64,000 nt of DNA from SABY01 sp964523795 (GCA_964523795.1 CAZGAO010000006.1:39041-103040), one strand, 5' to 3'. Positions 17,702 to 27,167 are shown, counted from the stretch's first letter. Translations and numbers: made by a program. The notes: generated by a model from the sequence alone, not told the origin.

Positions 17702-20700
17702 TTATAATTTTTCGCTGATCCTGTTTTGAAGCTGCTTTGCAATTTCGGGAAAAAGCCTAAGCTGGCTATCCATTTTTTCCACATCAAAATGACTTACTGC
17801 ATTGCCAAGCTCGGTTCCATAATTCGTAAAAATCAATAACTTGTAGTGTTTGCCAATATATTTTATTCGTGTCGCAAACGCTTCAATTTCATCACTCATC
17901 TGGAAGGTGTTGGCCTGCTCCCACATTGGCAGCAATTCCTTTTCGATTTCAATGCTCAGTTTTTGTGCCAGCTTGGGAGAGAGACTTATGCTGTTGATGC
18001 TTTCAACGATGGAGAGGGTGGGCAAATCAGCCGTCGATACTTTGGCTCTTATTTCTTTATAAGGCAAAAAACGCATCAGTTCGCGGTAAAGCTCGGCGCG
18101 GGTAACTGGTTTGCACAGATAGCCATCGAAATATTTTTGATAATTATCATCCTGATCCTCGCTACGCACCGAAGCGGTGAGTGCGATGACTTTGATGTGG
18201 CGGGTTTTCTTTCTGGTTTTTATCAGCCGCGTGGCTTCAAAGCCATCCATCACGGGCATACGAATATCCATAAAAATAACATCCGGCATAAATTGGGAAG
18301 CCAGTAGTTGGGCTTTTTGGCCGTCTTCGGCTTCGACAACCGTAATGTGTGGTGCTGAAAAATTTTCGCTTATGATGCGTCGATTTGATTCCACATCATC
18401 AACGATTAATATTTTTGTTGGTTCAAACTCAATGTTCCCCACATCCAGATCATCCTCGGCCATAGCATCATCCACGGTTGCCCCAATGGCAATTCCCGGC
18501 AAGGAAAACGAAAATACCGATCCCTTGCCTTCCGTGCTTTTCAGCGAAATGTGGCCGCCCATCATTTCCACCAGGCGTTTGCTGATTGACAATCCCAATC
18601 CCGTACCGCCATATTTGCGGGTGCTTTGTCCGCTCTGCTGCTGGAACGCATCAAAAATATGGCTCTGTTGGTCTATGGGTATGCCAATGCCTGTATCTTC
18701 AACATCCACAAGCAAGTCAATTTTGCTGTTGTCATTTTTTGAAATCAACCTGTGGGCTGAAAATTTCACAAAGCCCTTTTCGGTAAATTTTATGGCATTG
18801 CCAATCAGGTTAAAAATAATCTGGCGCACCCTTACCTCGTCAAGAATAAGGCTGGCGGGAATGTCCTCCTCCACATCCACGATAAAATCGATATCCTTTT
18901 CGGCAATTTTTATCGAGAAGATTTGCTTGATTTCTTCGATCAAAAAATAGGGATTTACGGCTTCGTATTTAAACTCCAGCTTGCCGGCTTCAATCTTGGA
19001 AAGATCGAGGATATCGTTGATAAGCATGAGTAAATTTTTGCCGCCGGCTTTAATAGATTGCAGGTAGTTAATTTGCTTGCTGTCATTAAGCATCGTCTCG
19101 AGCAATTCGGTAAAACCGATGACGGCATTCAGCGGCGTGCGTATTTCGTGACTCATATTGGCCAGAAATTCCGATTTGGCCTTATTGGCTTTGATGGCTT
19201 CCTCGCGCGACAGGTGCAATTCTTCATGCAGGTGCTTAGCTTCGCTAATATCGATTAAGGTGCCGATGGCCAGTTTACGATTATTCACCACATCGTGATA
19301 ATTTGCAACCGAGAGATCAGCCCAGAAAAAATTTCCGTCTTTTCGACGATAGCGTTTCTGAATACGGTAAAAGTTTTTCTTCCCGGTAAAAATATCCTTT
19401 AAACTCTTTTTGCTCAATCCTCGATCATCAGGCCAGGTAACATCGGCAACTTTCATACGCATCAATTCCTTTGTACTATAACCCAACATTTGAGCAATGG
19501 CCTTGTTAACCTGGACAAACTTTCCTTTTTCGTCCACAACATCGATACCTATGGCTGCATTGGTAAAAATGGTACGAAAATTATTTTCGCTCTGCTGCAA
19601 GGCTTCTTCAGCCAGTTTGCGGTCGGTAATATCGGTAATGGTAAGTGCAAAAGATACCGGAGCCTCCTGCTGGTCGCGGATGATAAAAAAGTTGGCTATG
19701 GTATGTATCACAATCCCATCTTTGCGAACAATATCCATTTCGCCGGTGAATTGTCCCTTGGTTTTGATAACAGGCAATATTTCGTTAAAAAGTTTAACCT
19801 TGTAAACACCGAGGAAAGTTTTCAGGATATTTTCGCCCATCAGTGCCGATGTTTCGGAATAGCCGGCCATGCTGCTCAATCGCGAATTAACATAAGTAAT
19901 TTCGCCATCCATATTGGCCATGCCAAAGCCCACGCCCGATTCCTGCGCAAAGAGCTTAAAAATATTCAACTGCTCTTCCGTTTTTTTCAGATCCGTAATA
20001 TCGCGTGCGCTTACCGTTACCCCCGAAATAGTACCGTCCATTTCGAGCACCGGATTGTATTTTACATCCATGAAACAGTTTTTACCATTGGGAAAAGCAA
20101 ACCAATATTGATCGGTTAGATGCTCGCCCAGCAGGCATCTGTCGATGTTGGGTTTGATAATGGTATAAAAAGTTTCGGCTCCAAACATTTCTTTCACGGT
20201 ATGGCCTTCAATTTCGTCCGATTTTTTTTGATAGGCATCCAGATACGCCTGATTTACGTTAACATAACGATAATCGAGATCGATGAGCGACATCAGCTCG
20301 CTCGATGAGGACACAATTAGCAGATACTCTTTCAACTTATCCTCGGCGCGCTTTTGATCGGTAATGTCGCGCACAGTACCAATGAGCATTTGCTTTCGCT
20401 TATTGATGTCGCCAAGCAGCGAAATCTCTTCCATAATCCAACGCATCTCTCCCGAAGGATGAAGGATGCGATAGGTATAGGATTCGGTAGTACCCTTGTT
20501 GACCGCTTTTGAAATTTTTTGATTGATAAAATTACGGTATTCAGGATAAATAATGCCATCGAGCTGTTTTAGCAAATGCCTGTAACTCGACACCGGAAAA
20601 ATGCCAAATATGTTAAGCAAATAATTAGAGCAATGAATATTGTCCGAATCGGTCTCCCAAACCCAACTGCCAATCTTGGCAACTTCCTGCGCCTTGGTAA

Positions 20701-21202
20701 GGTTAAACTCGCTTTCGCGCATGGCATCTTCTGCCAGTTTACGCTTTGAAATATCCACGCCAATAGCAATCAGTCCGCGGGCTTTATTACCCTCATCGTA
20801 TAGCAAGCGGTTGGTCCACGATATCCAAAGCTCTCGTCCCCTTTGGGTTTTAATATACCTTTCATGTTGCAGGGTTTTCAGTTCGCTTTCTAAGAGTTTA
20901 TCGATCATCCGGGCAACCGACATCTGTTCATCAGTGGTCTTGTTTAGCACATTCTGATAAACGATTTTGAGGTCACCATCACTCATCATTTCGCCAAATA
21001 ATTCCTGCGCAAAGGGATTCATATACTCGATATTCCCGTTGAACGAAATTTTCAAGATCGCCGAATTGGCATTTTCGACGATTTGCCGATATTCCAATAT
21101 CTCCTTCTGCGATGCTTTCAGGCTTTCGCGCATAGCCGATATCTCGCCATGAAGATTTTGAATTTCCGAATGCAATGCTTTGGGGGTGGAATCTGAATTC
21201 AT
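17702..21202 (-). CDS. Multi-PAS hybrid histidine kinase with C-terminal receiver
   Basis: A 1166-residue protein without clear membrane segments, so probably a cytoplasmic sensor. Five PAS domains are seen in series (about 35-150, 165-285, 290-405, 410-530, 535-655), several with PAC tails such as IAIGVDISKRKLAE and ALTITDITDRKLAEEAL. Then come HisKA (FLANMSHEIRTPLNAVIGF, phospho-His near 690), HATPase (NLIGNAIKFTEKG, DTGIGIP, GGTGLGLSISKRLVEMMGG) and a receiver (KILIVDDVESNRR, IFMDIRMPVMDG). A C-terminal helical segment of about 95 residues lies where an Hpt domain could be, but no convincing phospho-His motif is visible. It is the first gene of a three-gene relay operon. Ligands or cofactors of the PAS domains are not evident. 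Confidence 0.92.
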   Translation of the reverse strand: MNSDSTPKALHSEIQNLHGEISAMRESLKASQKEILEYRQIVENANSAILKISFNGNIEYMNPFAQELFGEMMSDGDLKIVYQNVLNKTTDEQMSVARMIDKLLESELKTLQHERYIKTQRGRELWISWTNRLLYDEGNKARGLIAIGVDISKRKLAEDAMRESEFNLTKAQEVAKIGSWVWETDSDNIHCSNYLLNIFGIFPVSSYRHLLKQLDGIIYPEYRNFINQKISKAVNKGTTESYTYRILHPSGEMRWIMEEISLLGDINKRKQMLIGTVRDITDQKRAEDKLKEYLLIVSSSSELMSLIDLDYRYVNVNQAYLDAYQKKSDEIEGHTVKEMFGAETFYTIIKPNIDRCLLGEHLTDQYWFAFPNGKNCFMDVKYNPVLEMDGTISGVTVSARDITDLKKTEEQLNIFKLFAQESGVGFGMANMDGEITYVNSRLSSMAGYSETSALMGENILKTFLGVYKVKLFNEILPVIKTKGQFTGEMDIVRKDGIVIHTIANFFIIRDQQEAPVSFALTITDITDRKLAEEALQQSENNFRTIFTNAAIGIDVVDEKGKFVQVNKAIAQMLGYSTKELMRMKVADVTWPDDRGLSKKSLKDIFTGKKNFYRIQKRYRRKDGNFFWADLSVANYHDVVNNRKLAIGTLIDISEAKHLHEELHLSREEAIKANKAKSEFLANMSHEIRTPLNAVIGFTELLETMLNDSKQINYLQSIKAGGKNLLMLINDILDLSKIEAGKLEFKYEAVNPYFLIEEIKQIFSIKIAEKDIDFIVDVEEDIPASLILDEVRVRQIIFNLIGNAIKFTEKGFVKFSAHRLISKNDNSKIDLLVDVEDTGIGIPIDQQSHIFDAFQQQSGQSTRKYGGTGLGLSISKRLVEMMGGHISLKSTEGKGSVFSFSLPGIAIGATVDDAMAEDDLDVGNIEFEPTKILIVDDVESNRRIISENFSAPHITVVEAEDGQKAQLLASQFMPDVIFMDIRMPVMDGFEATRLIKTRKKTRHIKVIALTASVRSEDQDDNYQKYFDGYLCKPVTRAELYRELMRFLPYKEIRAKVSTADLPTLSIVESINSISLSPKLAQKLSIEIEKELLPMWEQANTFQMSDEIEAFATRIKYIGKHYKLLIFTNYGTELGNAVSHFDVEKMDSQLRLFPEIAKQLQNRISEKL

Positions 21203-21432
21203 CAAGAAAAAATTTATCTAATCAACGTTAATTCGGCTAAGATAGCATTTCGGGAGAAGGAAATGGATATTCGTTAATCGTTATTTGTTAATCGTTGTTT
21301 GTTCCCTTCGACAAGCTCAGGGTAAAATTTGTTAATCGTTATTTGTTAATTGTTATTTGTTAATTGTTAATCGTCATCCGTTCATTATTATCAACTTAAT
21401 TACTACAAATTACTATCAATGACTACAAATTA
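21203..21432. repeat. Tandem GTTAATCGTTATTTGTT-type repeats upstream of the multi-PAS kinase
   Basis: Between about 21272 and 21375 the motif GTTAATCGTTATTTGTTAAT is repeated at least five times with small changes. The array is interrupted at 21304-21322 by CCCTTCGACAAGCTCAGGG, a short hairpin sequence known from many bacterial genomes. The same GTTAATCG/TTATTTG unit recurs at 27112-27145 and, more decayed, at 42368-42405, always in intergenic DNA. No gene is visible. Confidence 0.6.
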
Positions 21433-21582
21433 CGCGCGAAGCGCAAATGCCGAAAAAACAGAAATCTTCGATTTCGTCTTTTTTCGAGCCCAGGATTCAA
21501 GAATCCCGGATTTAAAACATCCTCGAAAATTTACGAAAATTGAAAATTTTCTAATTTTCGGGATGACGCGCGAAGCGCAAAT
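21433..21582 (+). repeat. REP-like hairpin element, copy 1 (3' of maf)
   Basis: About 150 nt bounded by two exact 16-bp direct repeats CGCGCGAAGCGCAAAT (21433-21448 and 21567-21582). Inside are nested inverted repeats built on CGAAAATT and GATTTC/GAAATC. It is homologous to copies at 27015-27108 and 36865-36972, both in the opposite orientation, sharing the core CATCCTCGAAAA...TTTTCGGGA. The last base touches the maf stop codon. Confidence 0.7.
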
Positions 21583-22148
21583 CACCATCTATTCAACTCC
21601 TCATACAACTTAGCCGTAGGCAAACCCACCACATTAAAATAGGGGCCTTCGATTTTTTCGATGCCGGTGTAGCCGATCCATTCCTGAATACCATAGGCAC
21701 CCGCCTTGTCAAAGGGCTTAAAAGTATCCACGTAATATTCGATGTCCGCCTGCAAAAGTTTTTTAAAATAAACGGCAGTGCTCACAAAAAAGGAACGCAT
21801 CCGATTTTTACTGCGCAGGCAAACCCCAGTAATTACTTCATGTTTGCAGCCTGAAAGCATATTCAGCATTTGGATGGCGTGGTTGCGATCGCCGGGTTTG
21901 TTTAATATTTGATCATCCAAACAAACAATGGTGTCTGCAGTAATGAGGATTTCATCATCGGCAATTTCATCCTCAGAAAAGGCTTTTGCTTTTTTCTCGC
22001 AGAGATAAATGGCCACCGCCTCTTTGGATAGCGCATCATCAAAATCTTCATTCACGTCTTTGGTTCTGGTTTCAAAATCAAAACCCATGTCAGCGAGCAA
22101 TTGCTGACGGCGCGGCGATTTGGAAGCAAGGATTAGTTTGTGTTTCAT
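21582..22148 (-). CDS. maf: Maf-family nucleotide pyrophosphatase
   Basis: Hydrolyses non-canonical or modified nucleoside triphosphates (typically dTTP/UTP or modified bases) to the monophosphate. The 188-residue protein begins at ATG 22148 with MKHKLILASKSPRRQQLLADMG, the Maf signature. ITADTIVCLDDQILNKP supplies the conserved Asp, and PFDKAGAYGIQEW near 145 is the second family motif. The frame is open eight codons further upstream, but that extension runs toward a palindromic repeat and is not typical. It lies 53 nt after the phosphodiesterase gene on the same strand, so a shared transcript is possible. Confidence 0.93.
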   Translation of the reverse strand: MKHKLILASKSPRRQQLLADMGFDFETRTKDVNEDFDDALSKEAVAIYLCEKKAKAFSEDEIADDEILITADTIVCLDDQILNKPGDRNHAIQMLNMLSGCKHEVITGVCLRSKNRMRSFFVSTAVYFKKLLQADIEYYVDTFKPFDKAGAYGIQEWIGYTGIEKIEGPYFNVVGLPTAKLYEELNRW

Positions 22149-22164
22149 AATTATCATTTCGCAG

Positions 22165-22184
22165 AGACGCACGGCCGTGCGTCT
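22165..22184. repeat. 20-bp perfect palindrome (AGACGCACGG arm)
   Basis: A perfect 20-bp palindrome with arm AGACGCACGG, between the phosphodiesterase and maf genes. A sister palindrome with arm AGACGCGATG is at 27148-27167. Both have the form (G)AGACGC-n8-GCGTCT followed by (C/T)TAC, a dispersed intergenic motif. Confidence 0.7.
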
Positions 22185-22201
22185 TTACATTCCGGGAAAT
22201 C

Positions 22202-23434
22202 CTATTTTAGCACAATCTTCATATCCTCCAATTTCCCATCGTTGGGTGCGGGGCTTAAGCCTAATATCTCACACATCAAAGGATAGAGCGACACATTGGG
22301 AAAAGCAGCATAGGCTTTTCCGTCCGATTTAAAGGCCGGGCCGGTGGCATAAAAAATCGTGTGCATGTCGGGGTTGGCGTTGTCGTAGCCATGGGTGCCG
22401 CCAAAATAGTTTCCCATCTGGTTGTAAAAAACGCTCCATGCACTGTCGGCTGCTACGGTAAAATCCAGGGTGCGTGGGCTGCTTCCGTAATGCAGCCTTT
22501 CGGGAACTTCGTTGCTGCGCCAGGCTGAGATGCCCTGCACGCCCGTGAGTGCTTGCTCAATTTCATCGTCATAGCCATCCTTAGCCAAAATATTCCAGAT
22601 GGGATTACCACCCTGAATTTTGGCAATCCAGGTGGTGTCGATGAAATCAACAAGCATGACCGATTTTTCCTGCGAAATATTTCCCATGCCATGGTCGGAG
22701 GTGAGGACAAAATTCACTTTTTCATGGATTGGAACTTGCTCCAGCTTATCCATAAATACGCCGAGCAAAGAATCGAGGTTTTGAATGGTTTGAACCATCT
22801 CGGGGCTGTCGGGGCCAAAGCCATGCCCAATGCCATCGGGTTCATCAAAATACCACATAATAAGATGCGGGCGGCTTTCGGCAGGTTTTTGCAGCCACGA
22901 AATCACGGTGTCGATCCGATCGCCATAAGGCATATCGTGCTGGTAAGGCTTCCAGATTGACGGTCTTATTTCCTGCACATCGGCCTCGGAGCCAACCCAA
23001 AAAAGTGTGGCCGCTTTCAGGTCTTGCTTTTCGGCGGTATTCCAGATAGGTTCGCCACCATAAAAAGTACCATCGCCCACCGCATCGCGATCGCGCACGG
23101 TATAATATCTTTGGTCTTCGGGATCGTAAAAGCTGTTGTTTACTATACCGGTATGATCGGGGTATAAACCCGTAGCCATCGTGTAATGGTTGGGGAAAGT
23201 CTTGGTGGGAAACGAAGGAATCATCCTTTCGGCTTTTACTCCGTTTTGCAAAAGTTTATCCAGATTCGGGGTCTTGGCTTTATCGGCATAATCCCAGCGG
23301 AAGCCATCCATCGAGAGGACAATGAGGTAGGGCTGCGAATCCACACCTTCATTGGAAGTTTTACATCCGTAAAGAAATACGAAAATACAGTATATTAAAA
23401 GCCAAAATATTGATTTGCGAGGAGTCATATTCAT
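22202..23434 (-). CDS. Alkaline-phosphatase-superfamily lipoprotein (ENPP-like phosphodiesterase/pyrophosphatase)
   Basis: Start taken at ATG 23434 (MNMTPRKSIFWLL), giving about 410 residues with a lipoprotein signal ending FLYGC. The catalytic nucleophile is the Thr in FPTKTFPNHYTMATG. Zinc ligands are visible as LSMDGFRWDY (Asp), YFDEPDGIGHGFGP (Asp, His), LTSDHGMG (Asp, His) and GTHGYDN (His). These are the full set for ectonucleotide pyrophosphatase/phosphodiesterases, so it should cleave phosphodiester or pyrophosphate bonds in the periplasm or at the cell surface. The substrate is not deducible. A leftward terminator separates it from the TonB receptor gene upstream. Confidence 0.9.
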   Translation of the reverse strand: MNMTPRKSIFWLLIYCIFVFLYGCKTSNEGVDSQPYLIVLSMDGFRWDYADKAKTPNLDKLLQNGVKAERMIPSFPTKTFPNHYTMATGLYPDHTGIVNNSFYDPEDQRYYTVRDRDAVGDGTFYGGEPIWNTAEKQDLKAATLFWVGSEADVQEIRPSIWKPYQHDMPYGDRIDTVISWLQKPAESRPHLIMWYFDEPDGIGHGFGPDSPEMVQTIQNLDSLLGVFMDKLEQVPIHEKVNFVLTSDHGMGNISQEKSVMLVDFIDTTWIAKIQGGNPIWNILAKDGYDDEIEQALTGVQGISAWRSNEVPERLHYGSSPRTLDFTVAADSAWSVFYNQMGNYFGGTHGYDNANPDMHTIFYATGPAFKSDGKAYAAFPNVSLYPLMCEILGLSPAPNDGKLEDMKIVLK

Positions 23435-23440
23435 AAATCT

Positions 23441-23477
23441 AAAAAAAAAAGGGTTGCCCAATAGTCAAGCAACCCCT
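23441..23477 (-). terminator. Factor-independent terminator after the TonB receptor gene
   Basis: GGGTTGC (23451-23457) and GCAACCC (23469-23475) form a stem; on the - strand it is followed by ten T residues (23441-23450). It lies 22 nt beyond the receptor's stop codon, so the receptor is transcribed alone. Confidence 0.85.
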
Positions 23478-23498
23478 TTGTATGTTCAACACGGAATA

Positions 23499-26228
23499 TT
23501 AGTGGATGTTAATCAGGAGGCCAATGTTGTAAGTCCTTGGCAATCCTAAAAATACTTCTGCAGAAACAGCGGTGTGCGAGTATTCATTATTCTCACCATA
23601 ATAACCGTTATATGGGCTGTTATCAGTAGCATCCTGTATGTACTTGGTATCGAACATATTAAAAATATGAGCAAATACTTCGAAGGAAGCACCGGTAGTT
23701 TCAAATGGCAACTCATAGCCAAAGTGGAAATCAAATACACTGTAGGATGGAGTTTTCCATACTTGTTCGCCTTTCACAGCTTCGTCATCTCTTGAGAACG
23801 GATCCCAATCAGCATAATAATTAGCGTAATACTTACCAAGAATCTGCGCACGCATTCCTTCGATTGGGTAAACTGTTGCGCCAAGGATAAACTGAGTTTG
23901 TGGAGCATCACCAACTTTCAAGTCTTTTACATAATAGTTGTATTCAATTTCATCATCCGGATTTGCATAATCTTTATAGGTGCCAGATACATCATCCGTG
24001 TAAACCCAATCGTTAATAGAACCTGCAAAATTAACGGCGAGCCAATTAATTGGACGCCAGTTACCTTCGATTTCAAAACCTGAATGTTTTTGAGCCATTC
24101 CCGTAAGGAAAACAAATCCTTCAGAACCATCTTCGTTTTGAACACCCACACTCAGTGTACGATCCTTCCAGGTAGTGTAATAAAAGTTACCGGTAACCCA
24201 AAAGCGATTATCTATACTTCTGAACATTACACCGGCTTCCAATGAGGTGAATTTTTCATTCTCGGGATCTTTGGCAATCGTACCATCGCGGTCGTTGATT
24301 ACAGCATCAAAAATTGGCACTTTTGAAACCAAACCAGCGTTTGCAAATGCACTAACAGTTTCGGTAAAAGTATAGCTTAAGCCTCCCTTTATCTGGTAAC
24401 CACCAATGCCATCAGATTCTGCGGTAAGCTCATCTGAACTATTTTCTGCCATTTTAAAATGATTGGTATAGTTATATTTTATTATCGAGTATCCGGCAGT
24501 ACCATAGGCTGTAAGGTTGCCATTAGAATATTCACCCTGCAAATATCCACCAAACCAATTAACAGTGTTGGTAAAATCATAGTCAACTCTATCGCCTAAA
24601 ACTTTATTATGCTGGCTATCTGAATCGAAATCATTTCCTGTAAAATGATAAAATTTGCCGCCCAGCATATCTCTTATTTCTCTGAAGTGTCCAATTTCGG
24701 CAGTTCTGCCATCGATACCCACTGATGCCTTGAAGTTCTCGGTAATTTTCCATCTCAATTTTGAAATCACACCAATAGTCCACTGGTTGTTCGTGGAATT
24801 TCTAAGAACACCAAAAGCAGTATCACTTTGTGTGTTATTGGCGATGGTTTGATTAAAGTCAACCATACGTGATGGGCCTGAATAATCCCATTTCACACTT
24901 CCATAAGTTCCGGTTCCACCACCTGTACCACCTGAATAGTATGCGGTAGTAAATAAATTCAGATCATCATTTAGCTGCGAATACCAGTTTAAGTTCACAA
25001 GTGGCTTGTGATAATAATTTTCTCTTTCGTTGATAAAATTCTCATTATAACGATCGTGTTCTTTACCGTTCCAATATTGTTTGCCGGTATATTTATGCGA
25101 AACCTCTCCCCAGTTTTCGTTGTAATAGCGTCCGTTTACCGATTCTGGGAATTTGTCGAGTGCTTCTTGTGGATAGTCAAATTCATCTTTAGCAAGTTCC
25201 TGGTCATAAGCAGCAATATTTTGCTTGTAAAGGTTTTGACCGTGACGCTGTGGTGCTCCCATTGCATACAATTCCAATCTATTTTTGGAGTTGATATTGT
25301 AACTTGCTCCGAGGTAATAGGCCCAGGCATCCGTCCATGTTTTGTTAATCACACCTACTCCTGTTTTGCGAACACCGCCGGCACTGATTGCCCATTTGCC
25401 GTCAACCAGGCCACTGTGAGCCATCAAGGTAGTTTTAAAGAAAGATCCTGATCCATATTCCTGCTTAAAGGTAACACCGCCTTTTTGCTCGGCAGGACTC
25501 GAAATTACGTTCATGGTACCACCAATCGAAGGGGTAGCAAGGTTAACAGCACTCAGGCCGCGCTGCATCTGAATAGAAGAAGTAGCATCGCCAATTCCGT
25601 CCCAGTTCGACCAGTAAACCCAACCATTCTCCATATCGTTTACAGGAACACCGTTCAGCATAATAGCAACATTTTGTTGGTTAAAACCCCTTACGTTGAT
25701 ACGGGCATCACCGGCACCACCACCCTGCTGGGTAGAATATACGTTTGGAGTAGCATTTAAAACCAGTGGAATGTCACGCGAACCCAATTGTTCTTTAAGC
25801 TGCTTGCTTTCGATATTCGAAAAGGCAACCGGAGTTTCTCGTTCTTTGGCACGGTCGGCAATAATGTTGATACCCGCCAAACCAATAGCCTGCGATTCGA
25901 GCTTTATTTTACCAAGAAATTTTTTCTGACCCTTTCCTAAATTGGTGGTCATCTCCTTTTCGGTGTAGCCTACAAAGGTAAATGTTATGGCATAATCGCC
26001 CGACATCATTTTATCGATGGAAAAATTCCCATCCAAATCGGTAACCGTGCCATACTGCGACCCCGAAGTCGATTGCACAGCAATAACCGTTGCACCCGGC
26101 AATGTTTCGCCATTGGTGCCAATAACCTGTCCCTGAATACCAGATGTTCCAGCATCCTGACTAAAGCCCACATTCGCAGCAAAGAGCAACGCAAAGGCAA
26201 CAATCAAACTTAGTAAATTTTGTTTCAT
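23499..26228 (-). CDS. TonB-dependent receptor with carboxypeptidase-regulatory-like N-domain
   Basis: A 909-residue outer-membrane transporter. A signal peptide (about 1-23, ending NVGFSQ) is followed by a CarboxypepD-regulatory-like domain (about 28-110: GIQGQVIGTNGETLPGATVI...GTVTDLDGNFSI...VGYTEKE). The plug domain (about 135-250) has INVRGFNQQNVAIMLNGVPVNDMENG and GGTMNVIS, and a 22-strand beta-barrel is predicted to the C-terminus (FVFLTGMAQKHSGFEIEGNW, final residue His). No SusD partner gene is adjacent, so it is unlikely to be a polysaccharide utilisation (SusCD) system; it more likely imports a chelate or small nutrient. The gene is followed by its own terminator. Confidence 0.93.
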   Translation of the reverse strand: MKQNLLSLIVAFALLFAANVGFSQDAGTSGIQGQVIGTNGETLPGATVIAVQSTSGSQYGTVTDLDGNFSIDKMMSGDYAITFTFVGYTEKEMTTNLGKGQKKFLGKIKLESQAIGLAGINIIADRAKERETPVAFSNIESKQLKEQLGSRDIPLVLNATPNVYSTQQGGGAGDARINVRGFNQQNVAIMLNGVPVNDMENGWVYWSNWDGIGDATSSIQMQRGLSAVNLATPSIGGTMNVISSPAEQKGGVTFKQEYGSGSFFKTTLMAHSGLVDGKWAISAGGVRKTGVGVINKTWTDAWAYYLGASYNINSKNRLELYAMGAPQRHGQNLYKQNIAAYDQELAKDEFDYPQEALDKFPESVNGRYYNENWGEVSHKYTGKQYWNGKEHDRYNENFINERENYYHKPLVNLNWYSQLNDDLNLFTTAYYSGGTGGGTGTYGSVKWDYSGPSRMVDFNQTIANNTQSDTAFGVLRNSTNNQWTIGVISKLRWKITENFKASVGIDGRTAEIGHFREIRDMLGGKFYHFTGNDFDSDSQHNKVLGDRVDYDFTNTVNWFGGYLQGEYSNGNLTAYGTAGYSIIKYNYTNHFKMAENSSDELTAESDGIGGYQIKGGLSYTFTETVSAFANAGLVSKVPIFDAVINDRDGTIAKDPENEKFTSLEAGVMFRSIDNRFWVTGNFYYTTWKDRTLSVGVQNEDGSEGFVFLTGMAQKHSGFEIEGNWRPINWLAVNFAGSINDWVYTDDVSGTYKDYANPDDEIEYNYYVKDLKVGDAPQTQFILGATVYPIEGMRAQILGKYYANYYADWDPFSRDDEAVKGEQVWKTPSYSVFDFHFGYELPFETTGASFEVFAHIFNMFDTKYIQDATDNSPYNGYYGENNEYSHTAVSAEVFLGLPRTYNIGLLINIH

Positions 26229-26593
26229 TTTAATTGAAGTTTTTGATGTTTAAAACGTTAAATTTAAAAGTGTTAAAAAATAATTATTGATAATTTAATT
26301 CATAATTTGAGCTGACCAAAATAGACATTAAGCCAGAGATAGAAGCAAAACTGAAAAAGTTTTTTTCACCATTTATTAACATTTATTAATTCTTATAATG
26401 ATATCCCCTAATTGCCGCGAAAATAGAATTATGATTCTCTAAATGAACATTTATTTGCATTAAATTTTTGTTAAGAGGCAAAAATATAAAGGGGCTTCTG
26501 CTTGATGGGATTCATCGGATGACTTCAAATTTAGATGAAGTCCGTTTTTTATTTCCGGCACTTTAGCTAATTTTGCCCAAAATCCAAAAGCTG
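26229..26593. promoter_or_regulatory. Divergent intergenic region; -7 element for aroQ
   Basis: A 365-nt AT-rich space between the divergent TonB receptor and aroQ genes. TAATTTTG at 26568-26575 fits the -7 consensus TAnnTTTG and lies 18 nt before the aroQ ATG; a TTTT about 18 nt upstream could be a weak -33. For the receptor, CAAAAATA at 26479-26486 is the - strand equivalent of TATTTTTG. No structured RNA or riboswitch was recognised in the long receptor leader. Confidence 0.45.
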
Positions 26594-27013
26594 ATGAAAA
26601 TAGCGATTATCAACGGGCCAAATCTTAACCTCCTGGGAAACCGCGAAGAAAGTATTTATGGACACGAAACCTTTGAGGGCTTTTTGCAGGCTTTGAAGGC
26701 ACGTTATCCCGATATCGATTTTTCTTTTTTTCAATCCAATATCGAGGGCGAACTGATAGATGCCTTGCATAAGCGGGGTTTTTCGGCGGATGGTATTATC
26801 CTCAATGCCGGGGCTTACACGCATACTTCGGTGGCTATTGGCGATGCAGTGCGTGCCATTACCGCCCCAGTGGTGGAGGTGCATATTTCCAACATTTTTG
26901 ATCGCGAAGATTACAGGCATGTTTCTTATATTGCACCCGCAGCACGTGGCAGCATTATTGGCTTTGGCCTCGATTCGTACCGTTTGGCGGTGGAGAGCTT
27001 TGTTGTTCGTTAA
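26594..27013 (+). CDS. aroQ: 3-dehydroquinate dehydratase, type II
   Basis: Catalyses dehydration of 3-dehydroquinate to 3-dehydroshikimate in the shikimate pathway as a dodecamer. The 139-residue protein starts at ATG 26594 (MKIAIINGPNLNLLGNRE); a frame-open ATG at 26573 adds seven atypical residues and lies inside the -7 box. The active-site Tyr follows (ESIYGHETFE). FFQSNIEGELIDAL, IILNAGAYTHTSVAIGDA and VEVHISNIFDREDYRHVSYI (catalytic His) complete the set. It ends at residue 139, right against a REP-like repeat. Confidence 0.96.
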   Translation: MKIAIINGPNLNLLGNREESIYGHETFEGFLQALKARYPDIDFSFFQSNIEGELIDALHKRGFSADGIILNAGAYTHTSVAIGDAVRAITAPVVEVHISNIFDREDYRHVSYIAPAARGSIIGFGLDSYRLAVESFVVR

Positions 27014-27014
27014 T

Positions 27015-27108
27015 CGTCCCGAAAAATAGAAAATCTATGATTTTCGTAATTTTTCGAGGATGTTGTAAATCCGGGATTTTTAAATCCTGGGATCGCCCGA
27101 AGGGCGGC
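27015..27108 (-). repeat. REP-like hairpin element, copy 2 (3' of aroQ)
   Basis: Begins 1 nt after the aroQ stop. CCCGAAAAAT-AG-GAAAATC (from 27018) pairs with GATTTTC-GT-AATTTTTCG in an almost complete 18-bp hairpin with a 3-nt loop. A second stem follows (ATCCGGGATT with AATCCTGGGAT) and then CGCCCGAAGGGCG. It is in inverse orientation to copy 1. Confidence 0.7.
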
Positions 27109-27111
27109 ATT

Positions 27112-27167
27112 AATCGCTATCCGTTAATCGTTATTTGTTAATCGTGCAGACGCGATGCATCGCGTCT
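27112..27167 (+). repeat. GTTAATCGTT repeats plus 20-bp palindrome
   Basis: Two and a half units of the TTAATCGTTATTTGTTAATCG motif (27112-27145) are followed directly by a perfect 20-bp palindrome with arm AGACGCGATG (27148-27167). This is the same pairing of motifs found around 21.3 and 22.2 kb. Confidence 0.6.

Noticed and set aside
23499..26228. A SusCD polysaccharide utilisation locus
   Set aside because: No SusD-like gene or glycoside hydrolase is adjacent; the receptor is monocistronic with its own terminator.
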